Shown: piece by piece, positions 27,343 through 36,051 of the stretch
Numbering within the stretch: position 1 is the first letter of the stretch
Layout of the letters: each line of letters starts with the position of its first letter
DNA from: Mesorhizobium sp. B2-4-15
GTDB taxonomy: Bacteria; Pseudomonadota; Alphaproteobacteria; Rhizobiales; Rhizobiaceae
DNA length: 64,000 nt
Direction of reading: 5' to 3'
NCBI RefSeq assembly: GCF_006658505.1
Contig: NZ_VFUZ01000011.1
Span: 62,001 to 126,000 of the forward strand
Translations under genes and position numbers: made by a program
The notes under the pieces: model-generated
What the model saw: the letters and a program-made list of their open reading frames with translations, nothing else
Told to the model about the DNA's origin: nothing
Databases searched by the model: none

Positions 27343-28361
27343 TGGCGCGCATCGGCGAGGTCCAGGCTCCGGCAGCGACGCGCGACGCGCTCGCCCGCGG
27401 CCGGTTGCGGGCTTCGCTTGTGCCGGACCTGCTGGTCGAGGCGCGCCGCATCGTCAACACCGTGATCGCCGGCTGGCATGGCCGCCGCAAACGCGGCATC
27501 GGCGAGAATTTCTGGCAGTTCCGGCCTTATGTCGAGGGTGACGCCTCGCGCATCGACTGGCGCCGCTCGGCCCGCGACGACCACACCTACGTGCGCGACC
27601 GCGAATGGGAAGCCGCCCATACGGTCTGGCTGTGGGCCGATCCCTCGCCCTCCATGCTCTACAAGTCGACGGGCGCCAGCGTCTCCAAGCAATCGCGCGC
27701 GCTGGTACTGGCGCTGGCCATGGCGGAACTGTTGTCGCGCAGCGGCGAACGCATCGCCTGGCCTGGCCTGACCGATCCGTTCACCGCGCGCAACGGCGCC
27801 GAGCGCATCGCCGCCCAGTTGATGCATGCCGGCGACTTGCCGGCAAAACCCGACCTGTCCGACATCAGGCGCTTCTGCGACATCATCATCGTCAGCGATT
27901 TCCTCGATCCCGTCGAGGAAACCATGGCCTGGCTCGACGTCCTCGCCCGCCACGGCGTGCGCGCGCATCTGATCGAGGTCGCTGATCCGGCCGAGGAAAC
28001 CTTCCCCTATGCCGGCCGCACGGAGTTCACCGATCCCGAGACCGGCGACAAGCTGACCGCAGGACGCGCCGAGATGCTGGGCGATGAATACCGCCTGCTC
28101 TACACCGCCCGCCGCCAGGAGCTGGCCGGCTGGTGCAAGCGGCTCGGCTGGAGCTTCACCGTCAACCACACCGACCGGCTGGCTTCCGACGCCTTGGTGC
28201 GCCTGCACATGGCAATGACCGCCGACGGCTCTTATGCCGGGCTGACCGGCAGTCAGCCTGGGCCGACCTCTAGTCGTGCCGGGCTGACCGGCAGTCAGCC
28301 TGGGCTGACCTCTGGTCGTGCCGCGCCGACCTCCGGTCAGCCTGGAAAGGCCGTGGCATGA
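27342..28361 (+). CDS. DUF58 protein with low-complexity tail
   Basis: A 339-aa cytosolic protein. The DUF58 core is the segment GRRKRGIGENFWQFRPYVEGD followed by RIDWRRSARDDHTYVREREW-like wording; a VWA-like fold follows with FCDIIIVSDFLDP. DUF58 proteins are clients of MoxR ATPases. The last roughly 40 residues are not part of the family: they are made of two and a half copies of a 14-residue unit (AGLTGSQPG + 5 residues), encoded by a 42-bp tandem repeat (28236-28345). It begins in the last base of moxR's stop and overlaps the next gene by 4 nt. Confidence 0.9.
28236..28345 (+). repeat. 42-bp tandem repeat at the 3' end of the DUF58 gene
   Basis: Two full 42-bp units (28236-28277 and 28278-28319) differ at two positions, and a third partial, diverged unit runs from 28320 to 28345. 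The length is a multiple of three, so copy-number change keeps the frame and alters only the protein tail. Confidence 0.9.
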
Positions 28362-31180
28362 GCTGGCTGCCGCTCTCCTTTGGCTTTCCCATGGTGCTGT
28401 GGGGCCTGCTGGCGCTGCCGGTGATCTGGTGGCTGCTCAGGCTGACGCCGCCCAAGCCGCAGGCCGAAATCTTTCCGCCGCTGAATATCCTGGCGCGCGT
28501 GCTGAAGCGCGAGGAGACGCCGCAGCGGAGCCCCTGGTGGTTGACGCTGCTCAGGCTCCTTATGGCCGCCCTTGTCGTGGCGGCATTGGCCGAACCGGTC
28601 TTCAATCCGCGCGAGAAATTGCCGGCCGAGGGTGCCGCGCTTGCGCTGGTCGTCGACAATGACTGGGCCAGTGCCGCCGACTGGAGCAAGCGCGTCGCCA
28701 CCGCCGAACGGCTGATCGCCGATGCCGGCTCAAACGGCGTGCCGGTCATCCTCGCCTTCACCGCCGAAAAGCCCAACGCGGAGATCGGCCCCTTCGATGC
28801 CGCCGCCGCGCTGAACCGGCTGCGTGCCGCCAAGCCTCGGCCGATCCCGACCGACCGGCCTGCTGTCTATGCCCGCGTCGCCGGCGTGCTGGAGACCTTG
28901 CCCGGCGCCAGCGTCGCCGTGCTCGCCGACGGCCTGGCGGCAAAGGGCGACGAGGCCGCCTTCAACACGCTCTTGTCGAAAAATGCCGCCCGCGTCGTCT
29001 GGGCCACCGCGGACCGGCTTTCCTTGACCGGCCTGACCGCGGCCGACAATCAGGTCGACGGCTTTGCCCTGACCGCCATCCGCGCGCCGGGCGATCCGGC
29101 GCCGGCGCAGGTCACCGCCGGCGCTTTCGACGACAAGGGGCGTCGCATCGCCGATGCGACGCTGACCTTCGCGCCCGGCGAAGCCACCGCCACGGGCACC
29201 ATGACGGTACCGTTCGAGCTGCGCAACGACTTCGCCTCGATCGCGCTCGACGGCGAGCGCCACGCCGGTGCGGTGCGCGTGCTGGATGAAAGCTCCAAGC
29301 GCCGCCGCGTCGGGCTGCTGTCGCAAGCCGAAGCCGACCAAGCGCAGCCCCTCCTGTCGCCGCTCTACTACATCAGGCGCGCGCTGCAGCCTTTCGCCGA
29401 TCTGGTCGAACCCTCCAGCGCCGATCTCGCCGACGCCATCCCGCAGATCCTCGACCAGAAGCCGGCGATGATCGTCATGGCCGATATCGGCACCATTCCG
29501 GCGCAGGTCCGCCAAAGGCTGGTCGACTGGGTCGACAATGGCGGCACGCTGGTGCGGTTCGCGGGCTCGCGGCTGGCCGCCGCCGGCAATGACGACGACC
29601 TGCTGCCGGTTCGCCTGCGCACCGGCGAGCGCTCGCTTGGCGGCGCACTGTCATGGACGTCGCCGCAGCCGGTCACCGAATTTCCCAAGGCCGGCCCCTT
29701 CGCCGACCTGGCGCCGCCCACCGAGGTCACGGTGAGCAGGCAGGTGCTGGCCGAGCCGACACCCGACATCGTCGAGCGCACCTGGGCGGCCCTTGCCGAC
29801 GGCACGCCGCTGGTCACCGGCTTGAAGAAGGGCAAGGGCACGGTGGTGCTGTTCCACGTCACGCCCGAGGCGACCTGGTCGAACCTGCCGATCTCCGGCA
29901 GCTTCGTCGAGATGCTGCGCCGCATCGTGCAGCTGTCGCGCAACCAGGGTGCGGCGATCGCCAATGCCGAAGCCGCCGCCACGTCGCTGGCGCCCTACCG
30001 CATGATCGCGGCCGATGGCTCGCTGGTGCCGCCGACACCCGATGCACGTCCACTGGTGCCAGGCGCCGGCGCGCTGCCGGTGACTTTCGAGAATCCGCCT
30101 GGACTCTATGGCTCGGAGACCGGCGTCTTCGCTCACAACCTGCTTGATGCCGCGAGCACGTTCGAGCCGCTGGCGCGCCCGCAAATCACCGTGCCGGTCA
30201 CCACGATCCAGTATGCCTTCGATGAATCGCGCAACCTGAAGGGGGGGCTGGTCGCGGCAGCCCTGGTGCTGATGCTGCTCGACACGCTGGCGGTGTTGTG
30301 GATGGGCGGCCTGTTTTCGCGCCGGCCGCGCCGTGCCGGCGCGGCCACAACCACCGCGGCGATCCTGATTGCGCTTGGCGCGCTGTTCGGCCATGCCGAT
30401 CTCGTCCGCGCCGACGATGCCAAGCCGGGCGACGAGGCCGCGATCGCGGCGATCTCGAAGACCCGCATCGCCTATGTGCTGACCGGCGTGCCGGGCGACG
30501 ATTCGATCAGCCGCGCTGGGCTCGAGGGCCTGACCCGCTTCCTGATCGAGAAGACCGCCCTGGAACCGGGCGCGCCAGCCGGCGTCGACATATCGAGGGA
30601 CGAACTGTCCTTCTATCCCTTGATCTACTGGCCGATAAATCCGGCGGCGCCCATGCCGAGCCAGGCCGCGATCGCCCGCATCGATGCCTATATGCAGCAG
30701 GGCGGTACGGTGCTGTTCGACACCCGCGACCAGTTCGCCAACGGCATCGGCGCCGATTCCACCAGCCCGGCGACGGAACGGCTGCGCGACATCCTCGGCA
30801 ACCTCAACGTGCCGCCGCTGGAGCCGGTGCCCTCGGATCACGTGCTGACCAAATCCTTCTTCATCCTGCCGGAATTTCCCGGCCGTTTCGCTGGCAGCCC
30901 GCTCTGGGTCGAGGCATCGCTTGACGCCAGCAATGCCGACAACCGGCCGGTGCGCACTGGCGACGGCGTTTCGCCGATCATGATCACCGCCAATGATTTC
31001 GCCGGCGCCTGGGCGGTCGACGAGAATGGCGACCCTCTGCTGCCGACCGTGCCGGCCGACCCGATGCAGCGCATGTATGCGTTGCGCGCCGGGGTCAATA
31101 TCATGATGTACATGCTGACCGGAAACTATAAATCCGACCAGGTGCATGTGCCGATACTGCTCGAACGGCTGGGGCAGTAG
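28358..31180 (+). CDS. Large membrane protein: BatA-like N-terminus plus DUF4159
   Basis: A 940-aa protein. The first 90 residues (LSFGFPMVLWGLLALPVIWWLLRLTPPKPQ..., then a second helix near 62-80) are the aerotolerance BatA N-terminal module with two membrane helices. The middle is extracytoplasmic and VWA/GATase-like. A further helix near residue 630 (LVAAALVLMLLDTLAVLWM) and one near 670 precede the C-terminal DUF4159 domain (ISKTRIAYVLTG... to the end), whose YWPINPAAP and GGTVLFDTRD segments are typical. It is in the MoxR-DUF58 operon, overlapping DUF58 by 4 nt. It may belong to an envelope-stress or envelope-assembly complex. The biochemical role is unknown. Confidence 0.88.
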   Translation: MSWLPLSFGFPMVLWGLLALPVIWWLLRLTPPKPQAEIFPPLNILARVLKREETPQRSPWWLTLLRLLMAALVVAALAEPVFNPREKLPAEGAALALVVDNDWASAADWSKRVATAERLIADAGSNGVPVILAFTAEKPNAEIGPFDAAAALNRLRAAKPRPIPTDRPAVYARVAGVLETLPGASVAVLADGLAAKGDEAAFNTLLSKNAARVVWATADRLSLTGLTAADNQVDGFALTAIRAPGDPAPAQVTAGAFDDKGRRIADATLTFAPGEATATGTMTVPFELRNDFASIALDGERHAGAVRVLDESSKRRRVGLLSQAEADQAQPLLSPLYYIRRALQPFADLVEPSSADLADAIPQILDQKPAMIVMADIGTIPAQVRQRLVDWVDNGGTLVRFAGSRLAAAGNDDDLLPVRLRTGERSLGGALSWTSPQPVTEFPKAGPFADLAPPTEVTVSRQVLAEPTPDIVERTWAALADGTPLVTGLKKGKGTVVLFHVTPEATWSNLPISGSFVEMLRRIVQLSRNQGAAIANAEAAATSLAPYRMIAADGSLVPPTPDARPLVPGAGALPVTFENPPGLYGSETGVFAHNLLDAASTFEPLARPQITVPVTTIQYAFDESRNLKGGLVAAALVLMLLDTLAVLWMGGLFSRRPRRAGAATTTAAILIALGALFGHADLVRADDAKPGDEAAIAAISKTRIAYVLTGVPGDDSISRAGLEGLTRFLIEKTALEPGAPAGVDISRDELSFYPLIYWPINPAAPMPSQAAIARIDAYMQQGGTVLFDTRDQFANGIGADSTSPATERLRDILGNLNVPPLEPVPSDHVLTKSFFILPEFPGRFAGSPLWVEASLDASNADNRPVRTGDGVSPIMITANDFAGAWAVDENGDPLLPTVPADPMQRMYALRAGVNIMMYMLTGNYKSDQVHVPILLERLGQ

Positions 31181-31243
31181 GATGAGGTTCTTTGTTACGC
31201 TCCCCACGCGGATCGGCCCCTCCCCACAAAGGGAGGATAAGGC

Positions 31244-33322
31244 ATGAACTGGTCGATCTCCTTCGAACCGCTGATCTCCTGGCCGCTTTGGGCCCTGGTG
31301 CTTGTGCCGCTGGCGCTGCTTGCGCTTGTCGGCCTGTGGTTTCGCCAGCGCGGCGCGGTCCTTCGCTTCGTCGCTCTGCTGGCGCTCGCCGCCGCCCTCT
31401 TCAATCCGGTATTCCTCAACGAGGAGCGTGACCCTCTGAAGAGCGTGGTTGCCCTCATCGTCGACCGCAGCCAGAGCCAGGATATTGGCGACCGCACCAA
31501 GCAGGCCGATGAGGCGCTCGCCGGGCTGCAACAGCGTCTTGGCCGCTTCAAGCAGTTCGACGTCCGCGTCGTCGAGGCCGGCAAGTCCGACGCCGCCGAG
31601 GAGCGCACCGAAACCCGGCTGTTCAGCGCGCTGGAAGGCGCCTTCCGCGACGTGCCGCCCTCGCGTGTCGGCGGCGCCATCATGATCACCGATGGTGAGG
31701 TGCACGACGCGCCTCCGGGCGCGCCCGACTTCAGCGCTCCGCTGCATGCGCTGATCACCGGCAACGAGCACGAGAAAGACCGCCGCATCCGCTTCGAGAA
31801 CGCGCCGCGCTTCGGCCTCGTCGGCAAGCCGCTCGACATGACCTACCGCGTCATCTCGACGGAGAACGAGAGCGGCCCTGTCGATGTGCGTGTCTCGGTC
31901 AATGGCGAACAGGTTGCGGTCGAGCACGCCACCGTTGGCCAGGCGATGCCGCTGCAGGTGACCATTCCGGGCGCCGGCCGCAACATCATCGAACTCGCCA
32001 TCGATCGCGAACCGGGCGAATTGACCGATACCAACAACCGCGCCATCGCGCTGGTCGACGGCATCCGCGAGAATTTGCGCGTGCTGCTCGTCTCCGGCGA
32101 GCCGCACGCGGGCGAGCGCACCTGGCGCAACCTGTTGAAATCCGACGCCTCGGTCGATCTCGTCCATTTCACCATTCTGCGGCCCCCCGAGAAGCAGGAT
32201 GGCACGCCGATCAACGAATTGTCGCTGATCGCCTTCCCGACCCGCGAGCTGTTCGTCGAGAAGATCAAGGATTTCGACCTCATCATCTTCGACCGCTACC
32301 AGCACCGCGACGTGCTGCCGATCCTCTATTACGACTACATCTCGGAATATGTCGAAAAGGGCGGCGCGCTGCTGATCGCCGCCGGCCCCGAATATGCCGG
32401 AGAAAGTTCGATCGCGCGTACGCCGCTGATGTCGGCGCTGCCCGCCATGCCGACCGGCGAGGTGGTCGAAAAGGCCTTCTATCCACGCCTGACCGATCTC
32501 GGCCAGCGTCATCCGGTGACGCGCGGCCTCGACGGTTCGGCCACAGAACCGCCGCACTGGAGCCGCTGGTTCCGCACCATCGGGGTGCAGAACCCGCAAG
32601 GCGAAGTGGTGATGAAGGGGGCCGACAACCGGCCGCTGCTCCTGCTCGACCGCAAGGGTGAAGGCCGTGTCGGCATGCTCCTGTCCGATCAGGGCTGGCT
32701 GTGGGCGCGCGGCTTCGAGGGCGGCGGCCCGCATGTCCAGCTCTACCGGCGCATCGCCCACTGGCTGATGAAGGAACCCGAGCTCGAGGAGGAGCGGTTG
32801 ACCGCCGAGGGACGCGGCATGGTGCTGGAGATCCGCCGCCAGACGATGGCCGACGAACCCGGCCCGGCACAGATCATCACCCCCTCCGGCAAGACCTTGG
32901 CCGTCAAGCTCGAGAAATCCGAGCCCGGCGTCTTCCTCGGCAGCGTCCAGACCAGCGAGATCGGCCTCATCCAGGTCGCCAATGGCGATCTCACCGCGCT
33001 GGCCCATGTCGGACCGGTCAACGCGCCGGAATTCGCCGATGTCGTCTCCACCGAGGACCGGCTGAAGGCGCCGGCGGAAGCCACCGGCGGCAGCGTGCGC
33101 CGGCTGACCCCGTCCGCGGCCACTGGCAGCGACGTGAGCCTGCCTTCCATCGTGCCTGTGCGCTCGGCCGGTGCTGCCTCCGGCAACGACTGGATCGGCC
33201 TGCGCACCACCGATGACAGCGTCCTGAAGGCCGTCTCGCGCGTGCCGCTGTTCGGCGGCTTCCTCGGCCTCGGCCTGTTGCTTCTGGCGATGGGCTCGAT
33301 GTGGTACCGCGAGGGACGATGA
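31244..33322 (+). CDS. Large membrane protein of the MoxR operon, GATase/VWA-like
   Basis: A 692-aa protein with two N-terminal helices (ALVLVPLALLALVGLWF and VALLALAAALFNPVFL), an extracytoplasmic VWA-like stretch (VVALIVDRSQSQDIGDRT; GGAIMITDGEVHDAPP), a class I glutamine-amidotransferase-like segment (FDLIIFDRYQHRDVLPILYYDYISEYVEKGGALLIAAG, with no catalytic Cys) and a single C-terminal helix (FGGFLGLGLLLLAMGSMWY). It is the last gene of the MoxR operon. The 63-nt gap before it includes a CCTCCC/GGGAGG hairpin, part of which doubles as the ribosome site. The role is unknown, probably with the preceding DUF4159 protein. Confidence 0.85.
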   Translation: MNWSISFEPLISWPLWALVLVPLALLALVGLWFRQRGAVLRFVALLALAAALFNPVFLNEERDPLKSVVALIVDRSQSQDIGDRTKQADEALAGLQQRLGRFKQFDVRVVEAGKSDAAEERTETRLFSALEGAFRDVPPSRVGGAIMITDGEVHDAPPGAPDFSAPLHALITGNEHEKDRRIRFENAPRFGLVGKPLDMTYRVISTENESGPVDVRVSVNGEQVAVEHATVGQAMPLQVTIPGAGRNIIELAIDREPGELTDTNNRAIALVDGIRENLRVLLVSGEPHAGERTWRNLLKSDASVDLVHFTILRPPEKQDGTPINELSLIAFPTRELFVEKIKDFDLIIFDRYQHRDVLPILYYDYISEYVEKGGALLIAAGPEYAGESSIARTPLMSALPAMPTGEVVEKAFYPRLTDLGQRHPVTRGLDGSATEPPHWSRWFRTIGVQNPQGEVVMKGADNRPLLLLDRKGEGRVGMLLSDQGWLWARGFEGGGPHVQLYRRIAHWLMKEPELEEERLTAEGRGMVLEIRRQTMADEPGPAQIITPSGKTLAVKLEKSEPGVFLGSVQTSEIGLIQVANGDLTALAHVGPVNAPEFADVVSTEDRLKAPAEATGGSVRRLTPSAATGSDVSLPSIVPVRSAGAASGNDWIGLRTTDDSVLKAVSRVPLFGGFLGLGLLLLAMGSMWYREGR

Positions 33323-33520
33323 GCTTCCCTTCTCCCTGAGGGGCAGCGCCGGCGCTGGTCGTCATGGTGTCCCACAAATTGTCGGCGCTGTTTTGCTCCC
33401 GGCCCTCTACGGCATGCGGCGTCTGCCGGGGGTCCCGTTGCCTCCGGCAACTCCCCAGCGTTCGCTCGCTTTTCATCGTGTCACTGGCACGATGAATTCG
33501 CCTGCGGCGAACCGGCGGCT

Positions 33521-33826
33521 CTACTCCTCCGGCTCAGTCGTGAACAGCAGCGGATAGCCCTTGGCCTTGCCGGCGTCGGTGGCTCGCGTCGCCTTGGTTT
33601 CGGCGACATCCTTGGTGAAGACCGCGACGACGCAGACGCCGCGCCGGTGCGCGGTGATCATGATCCGGTGCGCCTGGTCTTCGCTGAGCTTGAACTCGCC
33701 CTTCAGCACCGTCACCACGAATTCGCGCGGGGTGAAATCGTCATTGATAAGGATGACCTTGTAGAGCTTCGGCCGCTCGGTCTGCGGCTTGACCTTGGTT
33801 CGCGGTTTTGTGGTGATTTCTGGCAT
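33521..33826 (-). CDS. clpS: ATP-dependent Clp protease adaptor ClpS (ClpS2-like)
   Basis: A 101-aa adaptor that delivers N-degron substrates to ClpAP. After a basic, flexible N-terminus comes the ClpS core: RPKLYKVILINDDFTPREFVV, where the Asn-Asp-Asp pocket binds the N-terminal residue, and MITAHRRGVCVVAVFTKDVAETK. The ending GYPLLFTTEPEE resembles the second ClpS of rhizobia, not the one beside clpA; no clpA is present here. The ATG at 33826 gives the normal length. The spacer before it on the right (33827-33966) is short and shared with the membrane protein's 3' end. Confidence 0.93.
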   Translation of the reverse strand: MPEITTKPRTKVKPQTERPKLYKVILINDDFTPREFVVTVLKGEFKLSEDQAHRIMITAHRRGVCVVAVFTKDVAETKATRATDAGKAKGYPLLFTTEPEE

Positions 33827-33966
33827 CGGAACCGGCAGTTTCCCGATCGGGCTTCGCCTCGCATTTTGCCACGCGCGGCAGCGATCGTCCATTTTGGATT
33901 GGCATGCAGACCGTCGGCGGGCCGGCCCGGTCATTCACCATCATGTGGGAAATTGTCGGTCGCGGT

Positions 33967-34281
33967 TCAACGGCCCTGACGGCCGAAGACGCGGCGATTT
34001 GCGTCGGCATCCGCCCGGTGTTCCATCCATGCCGCGATCGGCCACGCGACAACGCAGATCAGCGTTACGCTGGTGAGCAGGATCAGCAGCCAGGTCTGTG
34101 CCGGCGTGATGTAGTCCCACTTGCTGGAAATGGCTGGCGCAAACAGCGAAGGCTCGGTGCGCCCGCTCGCCGGATCCGGCACCGGGCTGGCGGTGAGCAG
34201 GATCAGCACCCTGGCAATGCCGGTGGCAACCAGGCCGCCGAACACTATCGAGCGCAAAATGGACGAAAGCCGCTTCTTCAT
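33967..34281 (-). CDS. Small two-helix membrane protein
   Basis: A 104-aa protein starting at the ATG at 34281. Helix 1 is about residues 10-30 (LRSIVFGGLVATGIARVLILLTA) and helix 2 about 62-84 (WLLILLTSVTLICVVAWPIAAW), with a short periplasmic loop between and a basic cytosolic tail (MEHRADADANRRVFGRQ). I do not recognise the family. It lies between clpS and a terminator-flanked small exported protein on the same strand. Confidence 0.65.
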   Translation of the reverse strand: MKKRLSSILRSIVFGGLVATGIARVLILLTASPVPDPASGRTEPSLFAPAISSKWDYITPAQTWLLILLTSVTLICVVAWPIAAWMEHRADADANRRVFGRQGR

Positions 34282-34382
34282 GCGGGCTGTCCTACAGGGC
34301 CGGCGTTGCAAACGGGTTAAGGCAGGTCGAAGCGCGTGACCGGAAGCCACCGGTGTTCAGTTTCCGATCAAGCGCATGGCAG

Positions 34383-34419
34383 AAGGCCGCCCCAGCCGGT
34401 TTGCGGCTGGGGCGGCCTT
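34383..34419 (-). terminator. Strong rho-independent terminator
   Basis: A perfect 15-bp stem AAGGCCGCCCCAGCC/GGCTGGGGCGGCCTT with a 7-nt loop, 24 nt downstream of the Lys-rich protein gene on the minus strand. The arms end in AA/TT, giving a short T run when read on either strand. Confidence 0.85.
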
Positions 34420-34443
34420 GATGGAGAGGTGTCCTGGGGCGGA

Positions 34444-34716
34444 TTAGGCCTTCTTCGGAGCAGCCTTCTTCGGAGCGGCCTTCTTGGCGGATTTCTTGAC
34501 CGGGCACTTATGCTTCTTGGTCACCTTGCAGGCCTTCGCGGCCTTCTTCATCGGAGCAGCCTTCGCGGCCGGAGCGGTGGCGGCAGGCGCAGTGGTGGTC
34601 GTGGTGGCAGCCGGAGCAGTGGTCGTGGTCGTGGTGGCGGCGGCGTTGCCGAGAGCCGGCATCGAGAAGGCGAGAGCAACGGCGAGGCCGAGGGCGGACA
34701 GGAGGGACTTTTTCAT
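34444..34716 (-). CDS. Small exported Ala/Thr/Lys-rich protein
   Basis: A 90-aa protein starting at the ATG at 34716. A signal peptide (MKKSLLSALGLAVALAFSMPALGNA) is followed by a low-complexity region of Ala-Thr repeats (ATTTTTTAPA, ATTTTTAPA), then a basic tail rich in Lys-Lys-Ala-Ala (KKSAKKAAPKKAAPKKA) with a Cys pair (CKVTKKHKCP). The tail resembles histone H1 or AlgP-type repeats, but the signal peptide points to export, so it may bind polyanions in the envelope. It is followed by a strong terminator. The function is unknown. Confidence 0.7.
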   Translation of the reverse strand: MKKSLLSALGLAVALAFSMPALGNAAATTTTTTAPAATTTTTAPAATAPAAKAAPMKKAAKACKVTKKHKCPVKKSAKKAAPKKAAPKKA

Positions 34717-34754
34717 GGCTTCGTTTCCTTTTTCTTGCGGGTCGAGTTTGAGCG

Positions 34755-35054
34755 TCACTGAACTGGGTCGTTCGGTGTCACTCCAAGCAGCTTCAAAGCG
34801 TTGGCGAGCATCCGGATGCCCTGCGCCTGTTTCTTGGCGGCGCAGTACCGGTTGCCCTTTCTCTGAAGTGCCTTTGCCGCGGTGACCTGCGTTGCCGTGG
34901 CATGGGTTTCGAGTGCTTCATCAAATTGGTGGCTGAGATTGGCGCACCGTTCAGTCCGGGTGAGCGGCGCCTTTGCATCGGATTGTCCAACAGCGGTGGT
35001 CACCAGGCCAAGACCCAGCAACGCACCCAACAGACTGATCGACAACCTTGGCAT
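34755..35054 (-). CDS. Small exported hypothetical protein
   Basis: A 99-aa protein from the ATG at 35054. The N-terminal LSISLLGALLGLGLVTTAVG is a signal peptide. The mature part is helical with two cysteines (ERCANLSHQFDEAL and GNRYCAAKK) that may form a disulfide, and ends in KLLGVTPNDPVQ. The fold may be a small helical hairpin. I do not recognise a family. It is 38 nt upstream of the Lys-rich exported protein on the same strand and divergent from the two-component system. Confidence 0.65.
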   Translation of the reverse strand: MPRLSISLLGALLGLGLVTTAVGQSDAKAPLTRTERCANLSHQFDEALETHATATQVTAAKALQRKGNRYCAAKKQAQGIRMLANALKLLGVTPNDPVQ

Positions 35055-35334
35055 CGGTTTATCCGCGAACCCGGAGACTATCGTCGCAGCCAATGACCTG
35101 ACCGCCACGGCACCGTTATGCCGCCCTACCTTTTCAGGAGTTTTTCCGGATTGTAGAATTTTGTTTCTGGATTGTTTCTGGCTCGCTGGCGGGAAGCCGC
35201 CAAATGCCCTCTATGCTGGAAAGCCGAATTCCTTCCACCTTGAAATGCAAGGCACTGGCCAACATATGGCCCGAATTCTATCGTGTGGCTCATCGACCAA
35301 GAATCGCTTTGCCGGCAACCGAGACGGGGCACCT

Positions 35335-36051
35335 GTGAAATCCGACGCACACATACTGATCGTCGACGACGACAAGGGCATCCGCGACCTGCTGCAGGAG
35401 TTCTTCCAGAAGCGGGGCTTGCACACTTCGGTTGCCGCCGATGGCACCGAAATGGAAACCATCCTGCGCCGTGCGCAGGTGGACCTCATCGTGCTCGACG
35501 TCATGTTGCCCGGCAAGAGCGGGCTGGAATTGTGCCGCGAACTGCGCGCCCAGTATTCGACGCCCATCATCATGCTGACCGCCGTCACCGAGACGACCGA
35601 CCGGGTGGTCGGGCTGGAGATGGGCGCCGACGACTATGTGCCCAAACCCTTCGACCCGCGCGAGCTGCTGGCGCGCATCCGCGCCGTGCTGCGGCGCAAC
35701 GGCGCCGCCGAGCCGAAGCGCGCCACCCCCAAGCAGATCTACCGCTTCGCCGGCTGGACGATGGACTGTTCGCGGCGCCGGCTGACCGCGCCCGACGATG
35801 TCAGGGTCGAGCTGACCATGGCCGAGTTCAACCTGCTGCAGACTTTCGTCAGGAGCGCGCAGCGCGTGCTGACCCGCGATCAGCTCATCGAGCTCTCCGG
35901 CGGCGATAGCGACTATTCCTTCGACCGCAGCGTCGACATCCTGGTCAGCCGGCTGCGGCGCAAGATGGAAGATGATCCCAAGACGCCCAAACTGATCCTC
36001 ACCGTGCGCAGCGGCGGCTACCAGTTCCTGCCCGAGACGACCTCCGAATGA
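35335..36051 (+). CDS. OmpR-family response regulator
   Basis: A 238-aa regulator starting at the GTG at 35335; the frame stays open far upstream but that part is not homologous. The receiver domain has the acid pocket DDD (residues 11-13), phosphoacceptor Asp55 in IVLDVMLPG, and the Lys of KPFDPRELLARIRAVLRR. The C-terminal winged helix (about 140-235) is of the OmpR/PhoB type: LTMAEFNLLQTFV, RVLTRDQLIELSGG, RSVDILVSRLRRKMEDD, and GGYQFLP. It is coupled by a 4-nt overlap to the sensor kinase. The stimulus and targets are unknown. Confidence 0.93.
   Translation: MKSDAHILIVDDDKGIRDLLQEFFQKRGLHTSVAADGTEMETILRRAQVDLIVLDVMLPGKSGLELCRELRAQYSTPIIMLTAVTETTDRVVGLEMGADDYVPKPFDPRELLARIRAVLRRNGAAEPKRATPKQIYRFAGWTMDCSRRRLTAPDDVRVELTMAEFNLLQTFVRSAQRVLTRDQLIELSGGDSDYSFDRSVDILVSRLRRKMEDDPKTPKLILTVRSGGYQFLPETTSE

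Noticed and set aside
28236..28345. CRISPR-like array
   Set aside because: The repeats are directly adjacent 42-bp in-frame units inside a coding region with no spacers.
29651..33007. 1118-codon open frame antisense to the DUF4159 and next gene
   Set aside because: It is a shadow caused by high GC and codon bias; the translated sequence has no family motif and is unusually rich in Gly, Arg, Asp and His, and the opposite strand carries two clear coupled genes.
34882..35334. N-terminal extension of the response regulator frame
   Set aside because: The 150 extra codons overlap the divergent exported-protein gene and have no receiver or other similarity; the receiver domain begins normally after the GTG at 35335.
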